From Candidatus Gastranaerophilales bacterium (GTDB lineage Bacteria; Cyanobacteriota; Vampirovibrionia; Gastranaerophilales; Gastranaerophilaceae), in NCBI GenBank assembly GCA_944324435.1, contig CALUWH010000011.1:1-62139 (forward strand): a stretch of DNA of 62,139 nucleotides, given 5' to 3'. A program made the position numbers and the translations under genes. The number at the start of each line of letters is the position of its first letter. The first letter of the stretch is position 1. The notes below the pieces were generated by a model, which worked only from the letters and a program-made list of their open reading frames with translations, did no database searches and had not been told where the DNA came from. Shown piece after piece: positions 34,357-43,578 of the stretch.

Positions 34357-35111
34357 ATCCCGAAAAACCTTTCTGCGTTGCTTGTTGTTATATCTATTAA
34401 TTCTTCAAGGGACATATTTCTTATATTTGCAATCTCATCAGCTACATACTTAACATAAGCAGGCTTATTCGGCTTTCCTCTAAACGGTACCGGAGTTAAG
34501 TACGGAGAATCCGTCTCAAGAACAAGCCTGTCTAGCGGAACTTCTCTTGCAACATCCTTCATCTTAACAGCATTTTTGAAAGTTACAACGCCTCCAAGGG
34601 CAATGTACCAGCCTTCTTTTACACATTCCCTCATAAACTCTACGCTGCCTGAAAAACAGTGAAATAGAATTTTTGAGCCTGAATTATGTTCTTTTAAAAT
34701 ATCATAAGTATCCTTATGAGCATCTCTGTTATGCACTGCAATCGGCAAACCGAGTTTATTGGCAAGTTTTATCTGCTTTATAAACACTTCTTGCTGCAAA
34801 TCCTTAAAAGAGGTATCCCAATAATAATCAAGCCCGATTTCCCCGATTGCAACAATATTTTCTGCCTCTTTTATGATTCTATCTTCAACTTCCTGATTGT
34901 AAGTTTTTGCCTCAGAAGGGTAAATCCCAAGCATTGCAAAAAGATTTTCGTTTGATTTTGCAATTTCCAATATCTTATCAAAATATTGAAATTCTACAGA
35001 AGGTATGACAGCTTTTTTTACTCCAAGCTCTGCCATATCTTGAAGAACTTTACTGACAGGTTCCTCAAGCATATCTATATGGGCATGTGTATCTATAAGA
35101 TAATCCTTCAT
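34353..35111 (-). CDS. tatD: TatD-family metal-dependent DNase
   Basis: A 252-residue TIM-barrel hydrolase. Metal ligands show in DTHAHIDM, EIGLDYYWDTS, VHNRDAHKDT, HCFSGS and LETDSPYLTPVPFRG. TatD proteins are 3'-5' DNases that also act in repair and in D-amino acid-related hydrolysis. First gene of a two-gene operon with tlyA. Confidence 0.94.
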   Translation of the reverse strand: MKDYLIDTHAHIDMLEEPVSKVLQDMAELGVKKAVIPSVEFQYFDKILEIAKSNENLFAMLGIYPSEAKTYNQEVEDRIIKEAENIVAIGEIGLDYYWDTSFKDLQQEVFIKQIKLANKLGLPIAVHNRDAHKDTYDILKEHNSGSKILFHCFSGSVEFMRECVKEGWYIALGGVVTFKNAVKMKDVAREVPLDRLVLETDSPYLTPVPFRGKPNKPAYVKYVADEIANIRNMSLEELIDITTSNAERFFGI

Positions 35112-35193
35112 AGCTTAATTATATCATAGTATAGATTCGGGTTGTATTTTGGTGAAGAATTTGTTAAACTAAAGTTATAATCAGGAGTTAGGT

Positions 35194-35442
35194 ATGGACA
35201 ATATATCTTTATCACCAGACGTAAAAAAGTTTTTACAAAATCAAGTTGCCTCCGGTATCTATAAAACACTTAGCGAGGCTATAAATGCTAATATAGAGGT
35301 TTTGATAGTACAAACATCTATGGCCAAAAAACGCAGAGAAGTTATTGACTCAGAAATTAAAAAAGGATTTGAAGACATAAATGAGGGAAGAGTAGCTGAC
35401 GGTATGGCATTTATTGATGAGTTAATTGCTAAATATGAGTAA
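35194..35442 (+). CDS. ParD-like antitoxin
   Basis: An 82-residue protein. The first half (ISLSPDVKKFLQNQVASGIYKTLSEAI) is a ribbon-helix-helix DNA-binding fold of the ParD/CC2985 group. The C-terminal half is a charged helix of the kind that wraps the toxin. The next gene starts inside its last codons. A TATAAT -10 lies about 16 bp before the ATG, so an autoregulated promoter is likely. Confidence 0.85.
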   Translation: MDNISLSPDVKKFLQNQVASGIYKTLSEAINANIEVLIVQTSMAKKRREVIDSEIKKGFEDINEGRVADGMAFIDELIAKYE

Positions 35443-35734
35443 ATTAGAAGTTATAATAACAGAACAGGCACAAGCAGATATTAACGATATTATTGCTTAT
35501 ATTGAATTGGATAATAAAAATGCCTCTTATGAATTTGCAAAAACATTAAAAAAACTGTTTATACATTTATCTAAATTCCCACAGATGGGTAAAAAAAGGC
35601 CGGAATATACAGATGAAAATGTTTTATTTTTTACTATAAAATGGGGATATAGCATCGTATATTTTGTTGAGGACAATAATGTTTATATTTTAAGAGTTTT
35701 ATCTGAATATCAAGATTATAGTTTATTGTTTTAA
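35435..35734 (+). CDS. ParE/RelE-family toxin
   Basis: About 99 residues from the ATG at 35435, inside the antitoxin's last codons (8-bp overlap). It has the plasmid-stabilisation fold: TEQAQADINDIIAYIEL, FPQMGKKRPEY, then IKWGYSIVYFVEDNNVYILRVL. It acts together with the ParD-like antitoxin, either as a gyrase poison (ParE) or an mRNA interferase (RelE); the sequence does not decide which. Confidence 0.85.
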   Translation: MSKLEVIITEQAQADINDIIAYIELDNKNASYEFAKTLKKLFIHLSKFPQMGKKRPEYTDENVLFFTIKWGYSIVYFVEDNNVYILRVLSEYQDYSLLF

Positions 35735-35736
35735 AT

Positions 35737-36360
35737 TTAATAGCAAATCATAGAATATTCACACCTGCAGTCGGATTTGTTTCCGGGAAATTCTCCGCTC
35801 GCAATTTTCGCTGACGTTCTTATAAGCTTGTCTCTGTACTCTGCCTCAAGTTCAGGTGTTAGTGTGATTTTTAATTCATCTCTGTTTTTCAAGTCCAAAT
35901 AAACAAAAATAACATTTTCTGTCTTAAAAAATTCTTTTACGGCAAGAAGGTATATTATCGTCTGGAAATCATGCTTTGGATTCTTTGGAATCGCACCGGT
36001 CTTATAATCCAGAATATAATAATTTTCTCCGTCTTTTACCAGAGCATCTAACCTGCCTCCAAAGAAATAATCTCCTACTTTAACCGCAAGGTTGTACTCC
36101 GTATTAATAACCTCAAATCCGAAGTACTTTATACCTTTCAAATATTTCCAAACCTCAGCCTCCTTTGGAGAAAGAGCTTTTTCCATCAGGTCAATATTTT
36201 CCTTTCTTAAATAATAAGAGGCCAGAGCATGGATATTTTTACCAAACTCAAAAATATCATCGTTTACAGGCATAGAAATATTCTTAACATACCTCAGATA
36301 GAACTTTTTAGGACAAAGTTCAAAGGTCTTAAGCATGTTTGGAGAAAACTGCTGAAACAT
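35737..36360 (-). CDS. RecB-family nuclease with probable Fe-S cluster
   Basis: A 207-residue PD-(D/E)xK nuclease of the PDDEXK_1 family. The catalytic core has GGRLDALV and YYILDYKTG (Asp and Lys). A cysteine in FELCPKKFYLRY near residue 17 and three more at the C-terminus (CRCEYSMIC) match the AddB/Cas4 four-cysteine 4Fe-4S arrangement. There are no CRISPR or AddAB genes nearby, so it is a stand-alone nuclease. It is 1 bp from the PfkB kinase gene. Confidence 0.85.
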   Translation of the reverse strand: MFQQFSPNMLKTFELCPKKFYLRYVKNISMPVNDDIFEFGKNIHALASYYLRKENIDLMEKALSPKEAEVWKYLKGIKYFGFEVINTEYNLAVKVGDYFFGGRLDALVKDGENYYILDYKTGAIPKNPKHDFQTIIYLLAVKEFFKTENVIFVYLDLKNRDELKITLTPELEAEYRDKLIRTSAKIASGEFPGNKSDCRCEYSMICY

Positions 36361-36361
36361 C

Positions 36362-37405
36362 TTAACCTTCCAGATATGTAAAATCAGGAGTGCTTTTCAA
36401 TTTTTCTTCTATCTGTTCAAAAGTTAATAAACCTTCAGTTGCCCCGAATTGAGAAACTACAGAGGCTGAGTTAACAGAAGCGTACATCAAAGATAAGCCG
36501 ACATTCAATTTTGTCTTACCCAGAGCTCCGCAGAAAGTAGAAGCAAAGGCGTCTCCTGCGCCAAGAGTTGAAATGACCGGAGAAGGATACACCGGACAGA
36601 AATAGAATTTTTGGCCGTCATAAGCGTATGCACCTCTGCCGCCGTCTGTGATTACAATGATTTGATAATCCATGACTTTTAATGTGGTAAGCATTTTCTT
36701 TATATCGCTGTGTATAAGCTCATGAGAAAATTTTTCTGTCTTAGTGTCAGGTCTAACCTGAATCCCTGTTGCCATCATAGCTTCTTCTTTGTTCATAACC
36801 ACAATGTGAGCAGATTTTAAAATCGTTTTTATATGTTCAAATCCTCTTTTTAAGCTGGTAGTCCCTGCATTAAAACAAATCCTTGTACCATGTTTGTGTG
36901 CATATTGAACTATTGGCTCAAGAACTTTATTTGATTCGCCGTTAAGCGGTGCAACATACATAAAATCAGCATCTTTTATCGCATCAAAATTAATCTCTTC
37001 TTCTCTGATTTCAGCGTTAGACCCTCTGTGAGCAAGCACAGTTCTATCTCCTTGAAAACTTACAAGAATGATTGAGAATCCAGTAGAAGTGTCTTTTTTC
37101 TGGATAATATTATCTAATTTTACATTTTTATTTTTAAAAGAAGACAAAACCCCTTCTGAATAAATATCTTCACCAATTTTGAAAATAGCAGAGGTATCAA
37201 ACCCAAGATTCGCAAAATTGCAGGCTGTATTAACTCCACCTCCGCCGACATTAGAAGAAAAAGTTGAAATATCAATCTTTGAGCCATAAGGATAGCTCAT
37301 AAAATCAGAATTCTTATTCTTTGAACATACAGAAACAATATTTGCTTCATCACATTCAACAAAAACATCCATTGTAGCGCTGCCGATTGTCAAAATCTTT
37401 GTCAT
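36362..37405 (-). CDS. PfkB-family carbohydrate kinase
   Basis: 347 residues from the ATG at 37405, preceded by AGGAG; a longer frame from 37459 lacks a ribosome-binding site. The ribokinase fold shows GGGGVNTACNFANLGF near the sugar site and the catalytic GAGDAFASTFCGAL near the C-terminus. It phosphorylates a sugar, nucleoside or sugar phosphate; the substrate cannot be told. It shares a promoter region with the divergent F-x-G gene at 37505. Confidence 0.85.
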   Translation of the reverse strand: MTKILTIGSATMDVFVECDEANIVSVCSKNKNSDFMSYPYGSKIDISTFSSNVGGGGVNTACNFANLGFDTSAIFKIGEDIYSEGVLSSFKNKNVKLDNIIQKKDTSTGFSIILVSFQGDRTVLAHRGSNAEIREEEINFDAIKDADFMYVAPLNGESNKVLEPIVQYAHKHGTRICFNAGTTSLKRGFEHIKTILKSAHIVVMNKEEAMMATGIQVRPDTKTEKFSHELIHSDIKKMLTTLKVMDYQIIVITDGGRGAYAYDGQKFYFCPVYPSPVISTLGAGDAFASTFCGALGKTKLNVGLSLMYASVNSASVVSQFGATEGLLTFEQIEEKLKSTPDFTYLEG

Positions 37406-37440
37406 ACCTTTTCTCCTATATAATTTTCCGTATATAATTA

Positions 37441-37453
37441 TTTTATTACAAAA
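37441..37453. promoter_or_regulatory. TTTTATTACAAAA variant of the palindrome
   Basis: Differs from TTTTGTTACAAAA by one base. It lies about 44 bp upstream of a possible -10 before the F-x-G gene at 37505, the same spacing as the other copies. Confidence 0.35.
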
Positions 37454-37504
37454 TAGCAAAAAATATATTTACGAGTTTTTCAAATAGTACATAGGAGGTA
37501 AAAT

Positions 37505-37918
37505 ATGAATTTGTCAGTAAATAATGTATCTTTTAACGGTAAAAAAGAAGTTTTATACGGAATAAAAAATGCCGCAAAATCAGCTTATGAGGCTGAAATT
37601 TCACGCTCTTACGCATTTGGTCCGCGCCCTGAACACAGAGAAGGGATGATAGCAAAATCTATGGGAAAATTAGAGGCTTATGCGGATATGGCTGTAAAAG
37701 ACGATGCGTTTGTTTCAACTATAAAAGAAGCAGGAGAAAATAAAACTCTTATGGCAGACTTAGGGAAAAACTTAGTTCCTGTAAGAAAGAATTATGGTGA
37801 AATTTCTCCAATTAATGTTTTTAAAAAAGCTATGACAGAAGCTGCAGAAAAAACGCAGAGTGAACACATAAAGGCAGCTTGCAGCGGCTTTTTGAATAAT
37901 TTAAAAGGCGTTTTGTAA
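37505..37918 (+). CDS. lineage-specific F-x-G protein
   Basis: A 137-residue soluble protein starting MNLSVNNVSFNGKKEVLYG, a clear case of the N-terminal F-x-G-basic motif. The rest is helical and charged, with no membrane segment and no known domain. A strong AGGAGG ribosome-binding site precedes the ATG. It is alone between pfkB and the peptide transporter. Confidence 0.7.
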   Translation: MNLSVNNVSFNGKKEVLYGIKNAAKSAYEAEISRSYAFGPRPEHREGMIAKSMGKLEAYADMAVKDDAFVSTIKEAGENKTLMADLGKNLVPVRKNYGEISPINVFKKAMTEAAEKTQSEHIKAACSGFLNNLKGVL

Positions 37919-38022
37919 AAATATTGATATTAGTTTGCAAAGCTTTTGAATGATGTGTTTCTAACAAAATTATACCCCTTTGGACTAAGAAAAATTTTTC
38001 AATATATGATATTCTTATATCT

Positions 38023-39858
38023 ATGAAAAGAATATTTACTGTAATTTTTCTTCTTATTTTGGTGGGGATTTTCTTGAAGGTCTTTGTGAAGCAGGATATT
38101 CCGCAAAAGATTTCGGATAAAATTGTAAGGCACGACCTGCAGGAGATAAATTATCCGCCGGACGAGAAGAATGTAACAATTAACGGTATCGACTATCTTC
38201 AATCACAGGCGCCGGTTGGGAACTTCGGGGGCGAGCTTATAATTTCAACAATTGGCGAGGGGCCTAAAACATTTAACCCTTGTAACACAAAGGATGCAAC
38301 CTCATCTTCAATGGCAGGGCTTTTGTATGACGGTCTTGTGACGACAAATCCAAGAACAGGAAAAGTTATGCCTCTGCTTGCCAAAGAGTTTGACATTAAC
38401 GGAAATGATTACATAATACATTTACGGCATGGAATAAAGTGGACTGACGGAAACCCGATTACTGCGGATGATGTTATGTACACTTATAATGAGATTGTTT
38501 TTAAGGGGTTAGGAAATCCATCCACAATGGATGCGATGAAGGTTGAGGGAAAGCTTCCGGAGCTTGTAAAACTGGATGATTATACAGTTAAATTTACGAC
38601 CCCGAAACCTTTTGCGCCGTTTTTGAGACAGCTTTCTTACCCGATTGTTCCAAAGCATTATTTTAAGCCGTACTCGGACAAGGGAGAATCTGTTTTTAAT
38701 GCGTTTTTATCGCCAAATACTCCTCCTAAGGAAATTGTATCAAGCGGAGCTTTTCAACTTAAAGAATACGTTGCTGCGCAAAGGGTTGTGTTTGTTAGGA
38801 ATCCTAATTACTACAAAATTAATCTCAAAGACGAAAAGCTGCCGTATTTAAATAAACTCGTTTATATGATAGTAGGCGACACAAATAATGAGATACTCAA
38901 GTTTGAGGCAAAGGAAATAGATGTTTTGTCTCTAAGAGGGTCAAATGTCGCAAGATACAAGATTAGAGAGCCCGAATCCGATTATGTAATTTATAATCTC
39001 GGGCCTGATACAGGAACCTTGTTTCTGGTGATTAATCTGAATAACCGCAAAAATAAGGACGGAAAACCTTATGTAAATCCTATGAAGCATAAATGGTTTG
39101 CAAATCGTGATTTCAGAGCCGCAATAGATTGGGCCGTTGATAGAAAAAATATGGTGCAAAATATTGCCTCAGGTGTTGCAGAGCCATTGTTTACGGCAGA
39201 GAGCTTAAACTCAATATATTTGAATAAGTATATTAAAGGTCATCCCTGCGATTTGGACGTTGCAAGGAAAAGTCTTGAAAAAGCAGGATTTATAAACAAA
39301 GACGGCAAACTCTATGATGCTGACGGCAACAGGGTTGAATTTGACCTTTATACCAATGCAGGAAATCTTGAGAGGGAAGCCCTAGGGGTTATGGTCAAGC
39401 AGGATTTAGAAAATCTGGGGATGAAAGTTAATTTCAAACCGGTAGAATTCAATTCGCTTGTAAATAAATTGACCAATACTCACGACTGGGATATGGCGAT
39501 AATGGGGCTTACAGGCTCTCCTCTTGAACCTCACGACGGCAAGAACGTATGGACCTCATCAGGCAGCCTGCATATGTTTAACCAGAGACCTGCCGGGTAT
39601 AATATAGACGATAGGCTTGATTGGGAAAAAGAGCTTGATGAGATTTTCTCTGAGGGTGCTCTAAAGCTTACTTTTGAGGAGAGAAAACCTTTGTATGACA
39701 GGTATCAGACTATAATATATAATCAAAAACCGATTATATATTTGTATTCTCCGACAAGAATTACTGCTATCAGAAAGAAGTTTAAGAATGTTTTTCCGAC
39801 AAGTTTAAGTGGGCTTATTTACAATTTGGATGAAATTTATATTGATGAGGAAAGTTAA
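38023..39858 (+). CDS. peptide/nickel-type ABC substrate-binding protein (SBP_bac_5)
   Basis: A 611-residue binding protein. It has an N-terminal hydrophobic anchor (residues 4-20) and no lipobox cysteine, so it is membrane-tethered or secreted rather than a lipoprotein. Family motifs: GLVTTNPRTGKVMPLLAKEFD, IKWTDGNPITADDVMYTY and FRAAIDWAVDRKNMV. It binds oligopeptides or a similar solute for import through the two permeases that follow. ATGG overlap with the next gene. Confidence 0.9.
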   Translation: MKRIFTVIFLLILVGIFLKVFVKQDIPQKISDKIVRHDLQEINYPPDEKNVTINGIDYLQSQAPVGNFGGELIISTIGEGPKTFNPCNTKDATSSSMAGLLYDGLVTTNPRTGKVMPLLAKEFDINGNDYIIHLRHGIKWTDGNPITADDVMYTYNEIVFKGLGNPSTMDAMKVEGKLPELVKLDDYTVKFTTPKPFAPFLRQLSYPIVPKHYFKPYSDKGESVFNAFLSPNTPPKEIVSSGAFQLKEYVAAQRVVFVRNPNYYKINLKDEKLPYLNKLVYMIVGDTNNEILKFEAKEIDVLSLRGSNVARYKIREPESDYVIYNLGPDTGTLFLVINLNNRKNKDGKPYVNPMKHKWFANRDFRAAIDWAVDRKNMVQNIASGVAEPLFTAESLNSIYLNKYIKGHPCDLDVARKSLEKAGFINKDGKLYDADGNRVEFDLYTNAGNLEREALGVMVKQDLENLGMKVNFKPVEFNSLVNKLTNTHDWDMAIMGLTGSPLEPHDGKNVWTSSGSLHMFNQRPAGYNIDDRLDWEKELDEIFSEGALKLTFEERKPLYDRYQTIIYNQKPIIYLYSPTRITAIRKKFKNVFPTSLSGLIYNLDEIYIDEES

Positions 39859-40829
39859 TGGAACTTTTAAGATATATAGCTAAAAGGTTTTTGCAGGTGA
39901 TACCATTATTGATAATCGTATCACTCATAAGCTTTTTTATAATAAGACTGTCGCCGATAGATCCTCTGGCAGAGCTGCGGCTAAATCCGTCAATATCGCA
40001 GGAAACTCTTGATAAAGAAATGAAACGGCTTAACCTTGATAAACCGATTTACGTTCAGTATTTTTCCTGGGCAAAGTCTTTTATAAAGGGGAATTTAGGC
40101 TACACCTCCGCAGGCGAAAAGGTTTCAACTAAGCTAAAAGAGAGGATTCCTAACACGCTTCTTTTAACAACGATTGTGATTTTTATGACCTGGGCTGTGG
40201 GGATTCCGTTGGGAATACTTGCTGCGATAAAGAAAGAAACCGCGCTCGACAGGCTTTTGACAGTTGTATCAAGTATCGGGATGGCAATTCCTTCGTTTTT
40301 CTTTGCGATACTAATGCTTATTTTTGCAGTAAAAACCGGCTGGTTTCCGGTTGGAGGATTAACGAGTTATAACTTTAACGAGATGGGGCTTTTGGGTAAG
40401 ATCGCTGATATTTCAAAACACCTTGTCCTGCCTGTAATAGTCCTTTTCACGATTTCTCTTTCCGGGCTTCAAAGGCAGATGAGGGCAAATATGTTAGAAG
40501 TCCTTGATAGTGATTATGTGAAATTTGCTAGAGCCAAGGGTTTGAGCGAGGGTAAAGTTATATTTAAACACGCTCTGAGAAATGCAATAAATCCTATGAT
40601 TACGCTTTTGGGATTTGAGTTTGCCGGCTTATTGAGCGGAGCGGCGCTTACGGAATACGTTTTTCAGTATCCGGGACTGGGAAGGCTTATTCTGGAAGCT
40701 GTTATGAAATCTGATATAAATCTTGTCATGGCCTCTTTGATGATGGGTACCATTATGCTTATCGCAGGGAATTTGATTGCGGATATTTTGCTTATGATTA
40801 CGGATCCGCGCTTAAGAGGGAGGTCTTAA
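39858..40829 (+). CDS. peptide ABC transporter permease, DppB/OppB type
   Basis: A 323-residue permease with about six membrane helices. N-terminal LLRYIAKRFLQVIPLLIIVSLISFF; the EAA loop (KFARAKGLSEGKVIFKHALRNA) contacts the ATPase. Forms a heterodimer with the next gene's product. Confidence 0.93.
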   Translation: MELLRYIAKRFLQVIPLLIIVSLISFFIIRLSPIDPLAELRLNPSISQETLDKEMKRLNLDKPIYVQYFSWAKSFIKGNLGYTSAGEKVSTKLKERIPNTLLLTTIVIFMTWAVGIPLGILAAIKKETALDRLLTVVSSIGMAIPSFFFAILMLIFAVKTGWFPVGGLTSYNFNEMGLLGKIADISKHLVLPVIVLFTISLSGLQRQMRANMLEVLDSDYVKFARAKGLSEGKVIFKHALRNAINPMITLLGFEFAGLLSGAALTEYVFQYPGLGRLILEAVMKSDINLVMASLMMGTIMLIAGNLIADILLMITDPRLRGRS

Positions 40830-40832
40830 GGT

Positions 40833-41897
40833 ATGGAAGTTTTAAGAAAAATATTTCAGGACAAATTTGCAAAAGCCGCATTTATTGTTCTTGCAGCACT
40901 TTATATAGTGATATTATTTGCTGATTTTATAGCTCCGTATTCCAATACTTATTCTAACAGGTCAATGGCTTATGCTCCGCCATCTAAAATTTATACTATT
41001 GACGAGAGGGGTAAACTATCAAGACCATATACCTATAACTATAAAAGAGAATATGAACCTGCTCTTATGCAGACTGTGTTCAAGCAGGATAGGAGCAAAA
41101 AATATTATATAAAACCTTTTGTAAAAGCAGAAGGTTACAAGTTCTTGGGCTTAATCCCGACTCACAGGCATCTTTTTGGTGTTGATAAAGGCGGAGAGCT
41201 TTATCTTTTGGGTACTGATATTAACGGTCGGGATGTTTTTTCAAGGCTCCTGTTTGGCGGCAGAATATCTATGACAGTCGGTTTTCTTTCGCTTCTTATT
41301 GTTTTCCCGATAGGGCTGCTTTACGGAGGAATTTCCGGATACTTCGGGGGAATTATTGATACGTTAATGATGAGGTTTGCGGAAGCTACAATGGCTATTC
41401 CGAGTTTTTACCTTTTAATTATTCTTGCGGCAATACTTCCGAGCGGAATGACAAGTATTCAGAGGTTTATGCTGATAATTGTTATTCTCGGTTTAATCGG
41501 TTGGGCAGGTTTTGCAAGGGTCGTAAGAGGGATGGTGCTTTCTATCAAGAATGAGGACTTTGTTCAGGCAGAAAAGACAATCGGGGCTTCTAATATGCGG
41601 ATTATTTTGAAACATATTCTTCCGCAGACTACGAGTTATGTAATCATTGCAATGACGTTGAGCGTTCCATCGTATATTCTTGCAGAATCAGGTTTGAGCT
41701 TTTTGGGGCTCGGAATTCAGCAGCCTGATGCAAGCTGGGGTAATATGCTTAAAGAGGCGCAGGAGTTTACCAATATTCTTTATCGGCCGTGGCTTCTAAC
41801 CCCCGGTGTGCTGATATTTATTGCAGTGCTGTCTTTTAATCTTCTCGGTGACGCAATAAGGGATGTTTTGGACCCGAAATCTCAAAAGAGAATCTAG
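40833..41897 (+). CDS. peptide ABC transporter permease, DppC/OppC type
   Basis: A 354-residue permease. N-terminal membrane helix, then a large periplasmic insertion of about 90 residues before the core (GRDVFSRLLFGGRISM), and the EAA loop (DFVQAEKTIGASNMRIILKHILPQ). The typical OppC N-terminus is present. No OppD/OppF ATPase genes follow; the operon ends with a hairpin. The ATPases must be encoded elsewhere or shared. Confidence 0.93.
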   Translation: MEVLRKIFQDKFAKAAFIVLAALYIVILFADFIAPYSNTYSNRSMAYAPPSKIYTIDERGKLSRPYTYNYKREYEPALMQTVFKQDRSKKYYIKPFVKAEGYKFLGLIPTHRHLFGVDKGGELYLLGTDINGRDVFSRLLFGGRISMTVGFLSLLIVFPIGLLYGGISGYFGGIIDTLMMRFAEATMAIPSFYLLIILAAILPSGMTSIQRFMLIIVILGLIGWAGFARVVRGMVLSIKNEDFVQAEKTIGASNMRIILKHILPQTTSYVIIAMTLSVPSYILAESGLSFLGLGIQQPDASWGNMLKEAQEFTNILYRPWLLTPGVLIFIAVLSFNLLGDAIRDVLDPKSQKRI

Positions 41898-41903
41898 CAA
41901 TTA

Positions 41904-41931
41904 GCAGGTGTGGAAGTAATCCCACACCTGC
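41904..41931. terminator. hairpin between convergent permease and reductase genes
   Basis: A 10-bp perfect stem, GCAGGTGTGG / CCACACCTGC, with an 8-nt loop, centred between two convergent genes. T-runs are weak, so it may be a bidirectional, factor-assisted terminator. Confidence 0.6.
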
Positions 41932-41938
41932 CGGATAT

Positions 41939-42940
41939 TTAATTAAAATTACTTGCATGAACAGTTCCGAGTTTGTGAATATCTTCATCTGTCCTGTTGC
42001 CGTATATAGTGATTCTATCAAGCTCTTTTTCAATGTTATTAAACTCATTATCAGTAAGCTCAATATCAGCAGCTCCAAGATTTTCAATAACTCTTTCGTC
42101 TTTTCTCATTCCTGGGATTGGTACGACGTGGGGATATTTCTTTAGCATCCAGGCAAGAGAAATTTGCGCAGGAGTAATTCCCTTTTTGTCAGCAACCTCA
42201 TTGAGCAGGTCTAATAACGGCTGATTTTTTTCTACGTTTTCAGGGTTAAATCTTGTGATAACTCGTCTTACGTCATCGCCTTTGTATTCAGTATTTTTAT
42301 TGTATTTTCCGCTTAAAAATCCGCTTGCCATCGGAGAAAAAGCGACAAAGCCGATATTTAATTCCTGACACGTCGGGATTACGTCTTTTTCAAACATTCG
42401 CTCCATCATGGAATATTCACTCTGTATCGCACTTAATGGAGTTACTGCGTGGGCTTTTCTTATTTGTTCTTCTGTAGACTGAGACTGACCCCAGGCGCGG
42501 ATTTTACCTTCTTTTATAAATTCACCCATCCAGCCTGCAACCTCTTCAACATTGCTGTCAAGCGGAACTCTGTGTTCATAGTAGATGTCAATATAATCTG
42601 TCTGTAATCTTTTCAATGAATCATTAAGCGCATTTGTAACACCTTTTTTGCTCAGCTTGCCTTCCGGAATCTCTTGCCCCGGCTGGAAAACCGGAACGAA
42701 TTTTGTTGTAAGAATGATTTTGTCGCGGAAAGGTTTTACTGCTTTCCCGACCAGTTCTTCATTAACATAAGGGCCATAAGCTTCTGCAGTATCAAATAGA
42801 GTACACCCTAAATCATAAGCTTTATGGATAAGTCTGATAGATTCATCTTCCGTTGGTATTGCGCCATAACCATGGCTGAATCCCATGCAGCCCATACCGA
42901 CTGCTGAAACCTCAATGTCACGTAATTTTCTGTATTTCAT
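41939..42940 (-). CDS. aldo/keto reductase
   Basis: A 333-residue TIM-barrel oxidoreductase of the AKR13/YajO-like group. It has GMGCMGFSHGYG near the start, DTAEAYGPYVNEELVG with the catalytic Asp and Tyr, a lysine in ILTTKFVP, and PIPGMRKDERVIENL at the NADPH-binding end. It is 12 bp downstream of a TetR regulator on the same strand, suggesting control by an unknown aldehyde or ketone. Confidence 0.93.
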   Translation of the reverse strand: MKYRKLRDIEVSAVGMGCMGFSHGYGAIPTEDESIRLIHKAYDLGCTLFDTAEAYGPYVNEELVGKAVKPFRDKIILTTKFVPVFQPGQEIPEGKLSKKGVTNALNDSLKRLQTDYIDIYYEHRVPLDSNVEEVAGWMGEFIKEGKIRAWGQSQSTEEQIRKAHAVTPLSAIQSEYSMMERMFEKDVIPTCQELNIGFVAFSPMASGFLSGKYNKNTEYKGDDVRRVITRFNPENVEKNQPLLDLLNEVADKKGITPAQISLAWMLKKYPHVVPIPGMRKDERVIENLGAADIELTDNEFNNIEKELDRITIYGNRTDEDIHKLGTVHASNFN

Positions 42941-42952
42941 AAAAATCTCCTT

Positions 42953-43555
42953 TTATTCTAAATAAGGTTTGAATATTTGCGTAAGCTGTGTCTTGCAAAA
43001 TTCAGCTGTCCAATCAAGCGGTTCAAATTTTCCGTCAGACATGCACCAGCAAGTCATCATACCGTATAATTCACTTATTATTATGTGTGTCAAAAGCTCT
43101 GTTGGCGTATCTTCTTTTAACTCTCCGTTTTTTACGGAAGCTTCAAGAATCCCTTTGAGCATTTCAACATCATAATGCCATTTTTGTCCGTCTTTATTCT
43201 CAGGAACGCAATTGGGATTAATAACATCTTTTATCCATTGTCTGCAGACATTTATACCGCAGGATTCTACGCATTCCATAAATCTATGGAAGTAGCGGGT
43301 CAGCTTTTGGGTTATTTCCATACCCTCCAATGTCTTAATCTCGTCTGCGATTTCGCTGAACGGAACTCTGCTTATGTCAAGCACGAGGTCTTCTTTTCTC
43401 TTAAAATATGTATAAAAAGTTCCCTTTGCAACACCGGCTTTTTTTGTAATATCTTCAACATTTATTGCGTCAAAGCCTGCTTCTTTGATTAACTCAAGCC
43501 CTGCTGTTATAAGTTTTCTTTTTGTCTCTTGTGCTGCTGCCTGTCGTTTATTCAT
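42953..43555 (-). CDS. TetR-family transcriptional regulator
   Basis: 200 residues from the ATG at 43555, preceded by GGGAG; an upstream frame to 43588 lacks support. The N-terminal helix-turn-helix reads AGFDAINVEDITKKAGVAKGTFYTYFKRKEDL. The C-terminal ligand-binding domain is unremarkable. It is the first gene of the operon with the aldo/keto reductase. Two palindromes overlap its own promoter (43579-43620), so it almost certainly represses itself and the reductase. Confidence 0.92.
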   Translation of the reverse strand: MNKRQAAAQETKRKLITAGLELIKEAGFDAINVEDITKKAGVAKGTFYTYFKRKEDLVLDISRVPFSEIADEIKTLEGMEITQKLTRYFHRFMECVESCGINVCRQWIKDVINPNCVPENKDGQKWHYDVEMLKGILEASVKNGELKEDTPTELLTHIIISELYGMMTCWCMSDGKFEPLDWTAEFCKTQLTQIFKPYLE

Positions 43556-43578
43556 TTTTAACTCCCGATTATAAATAT

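Noticed and set aside
35194-35734. Evidence of a mobile island from the toxin-antitoxin pair
   Set aside because: Flanks are tatD and a nuclease with no integrase, att repeats or composition break; the pair alone is not proof.
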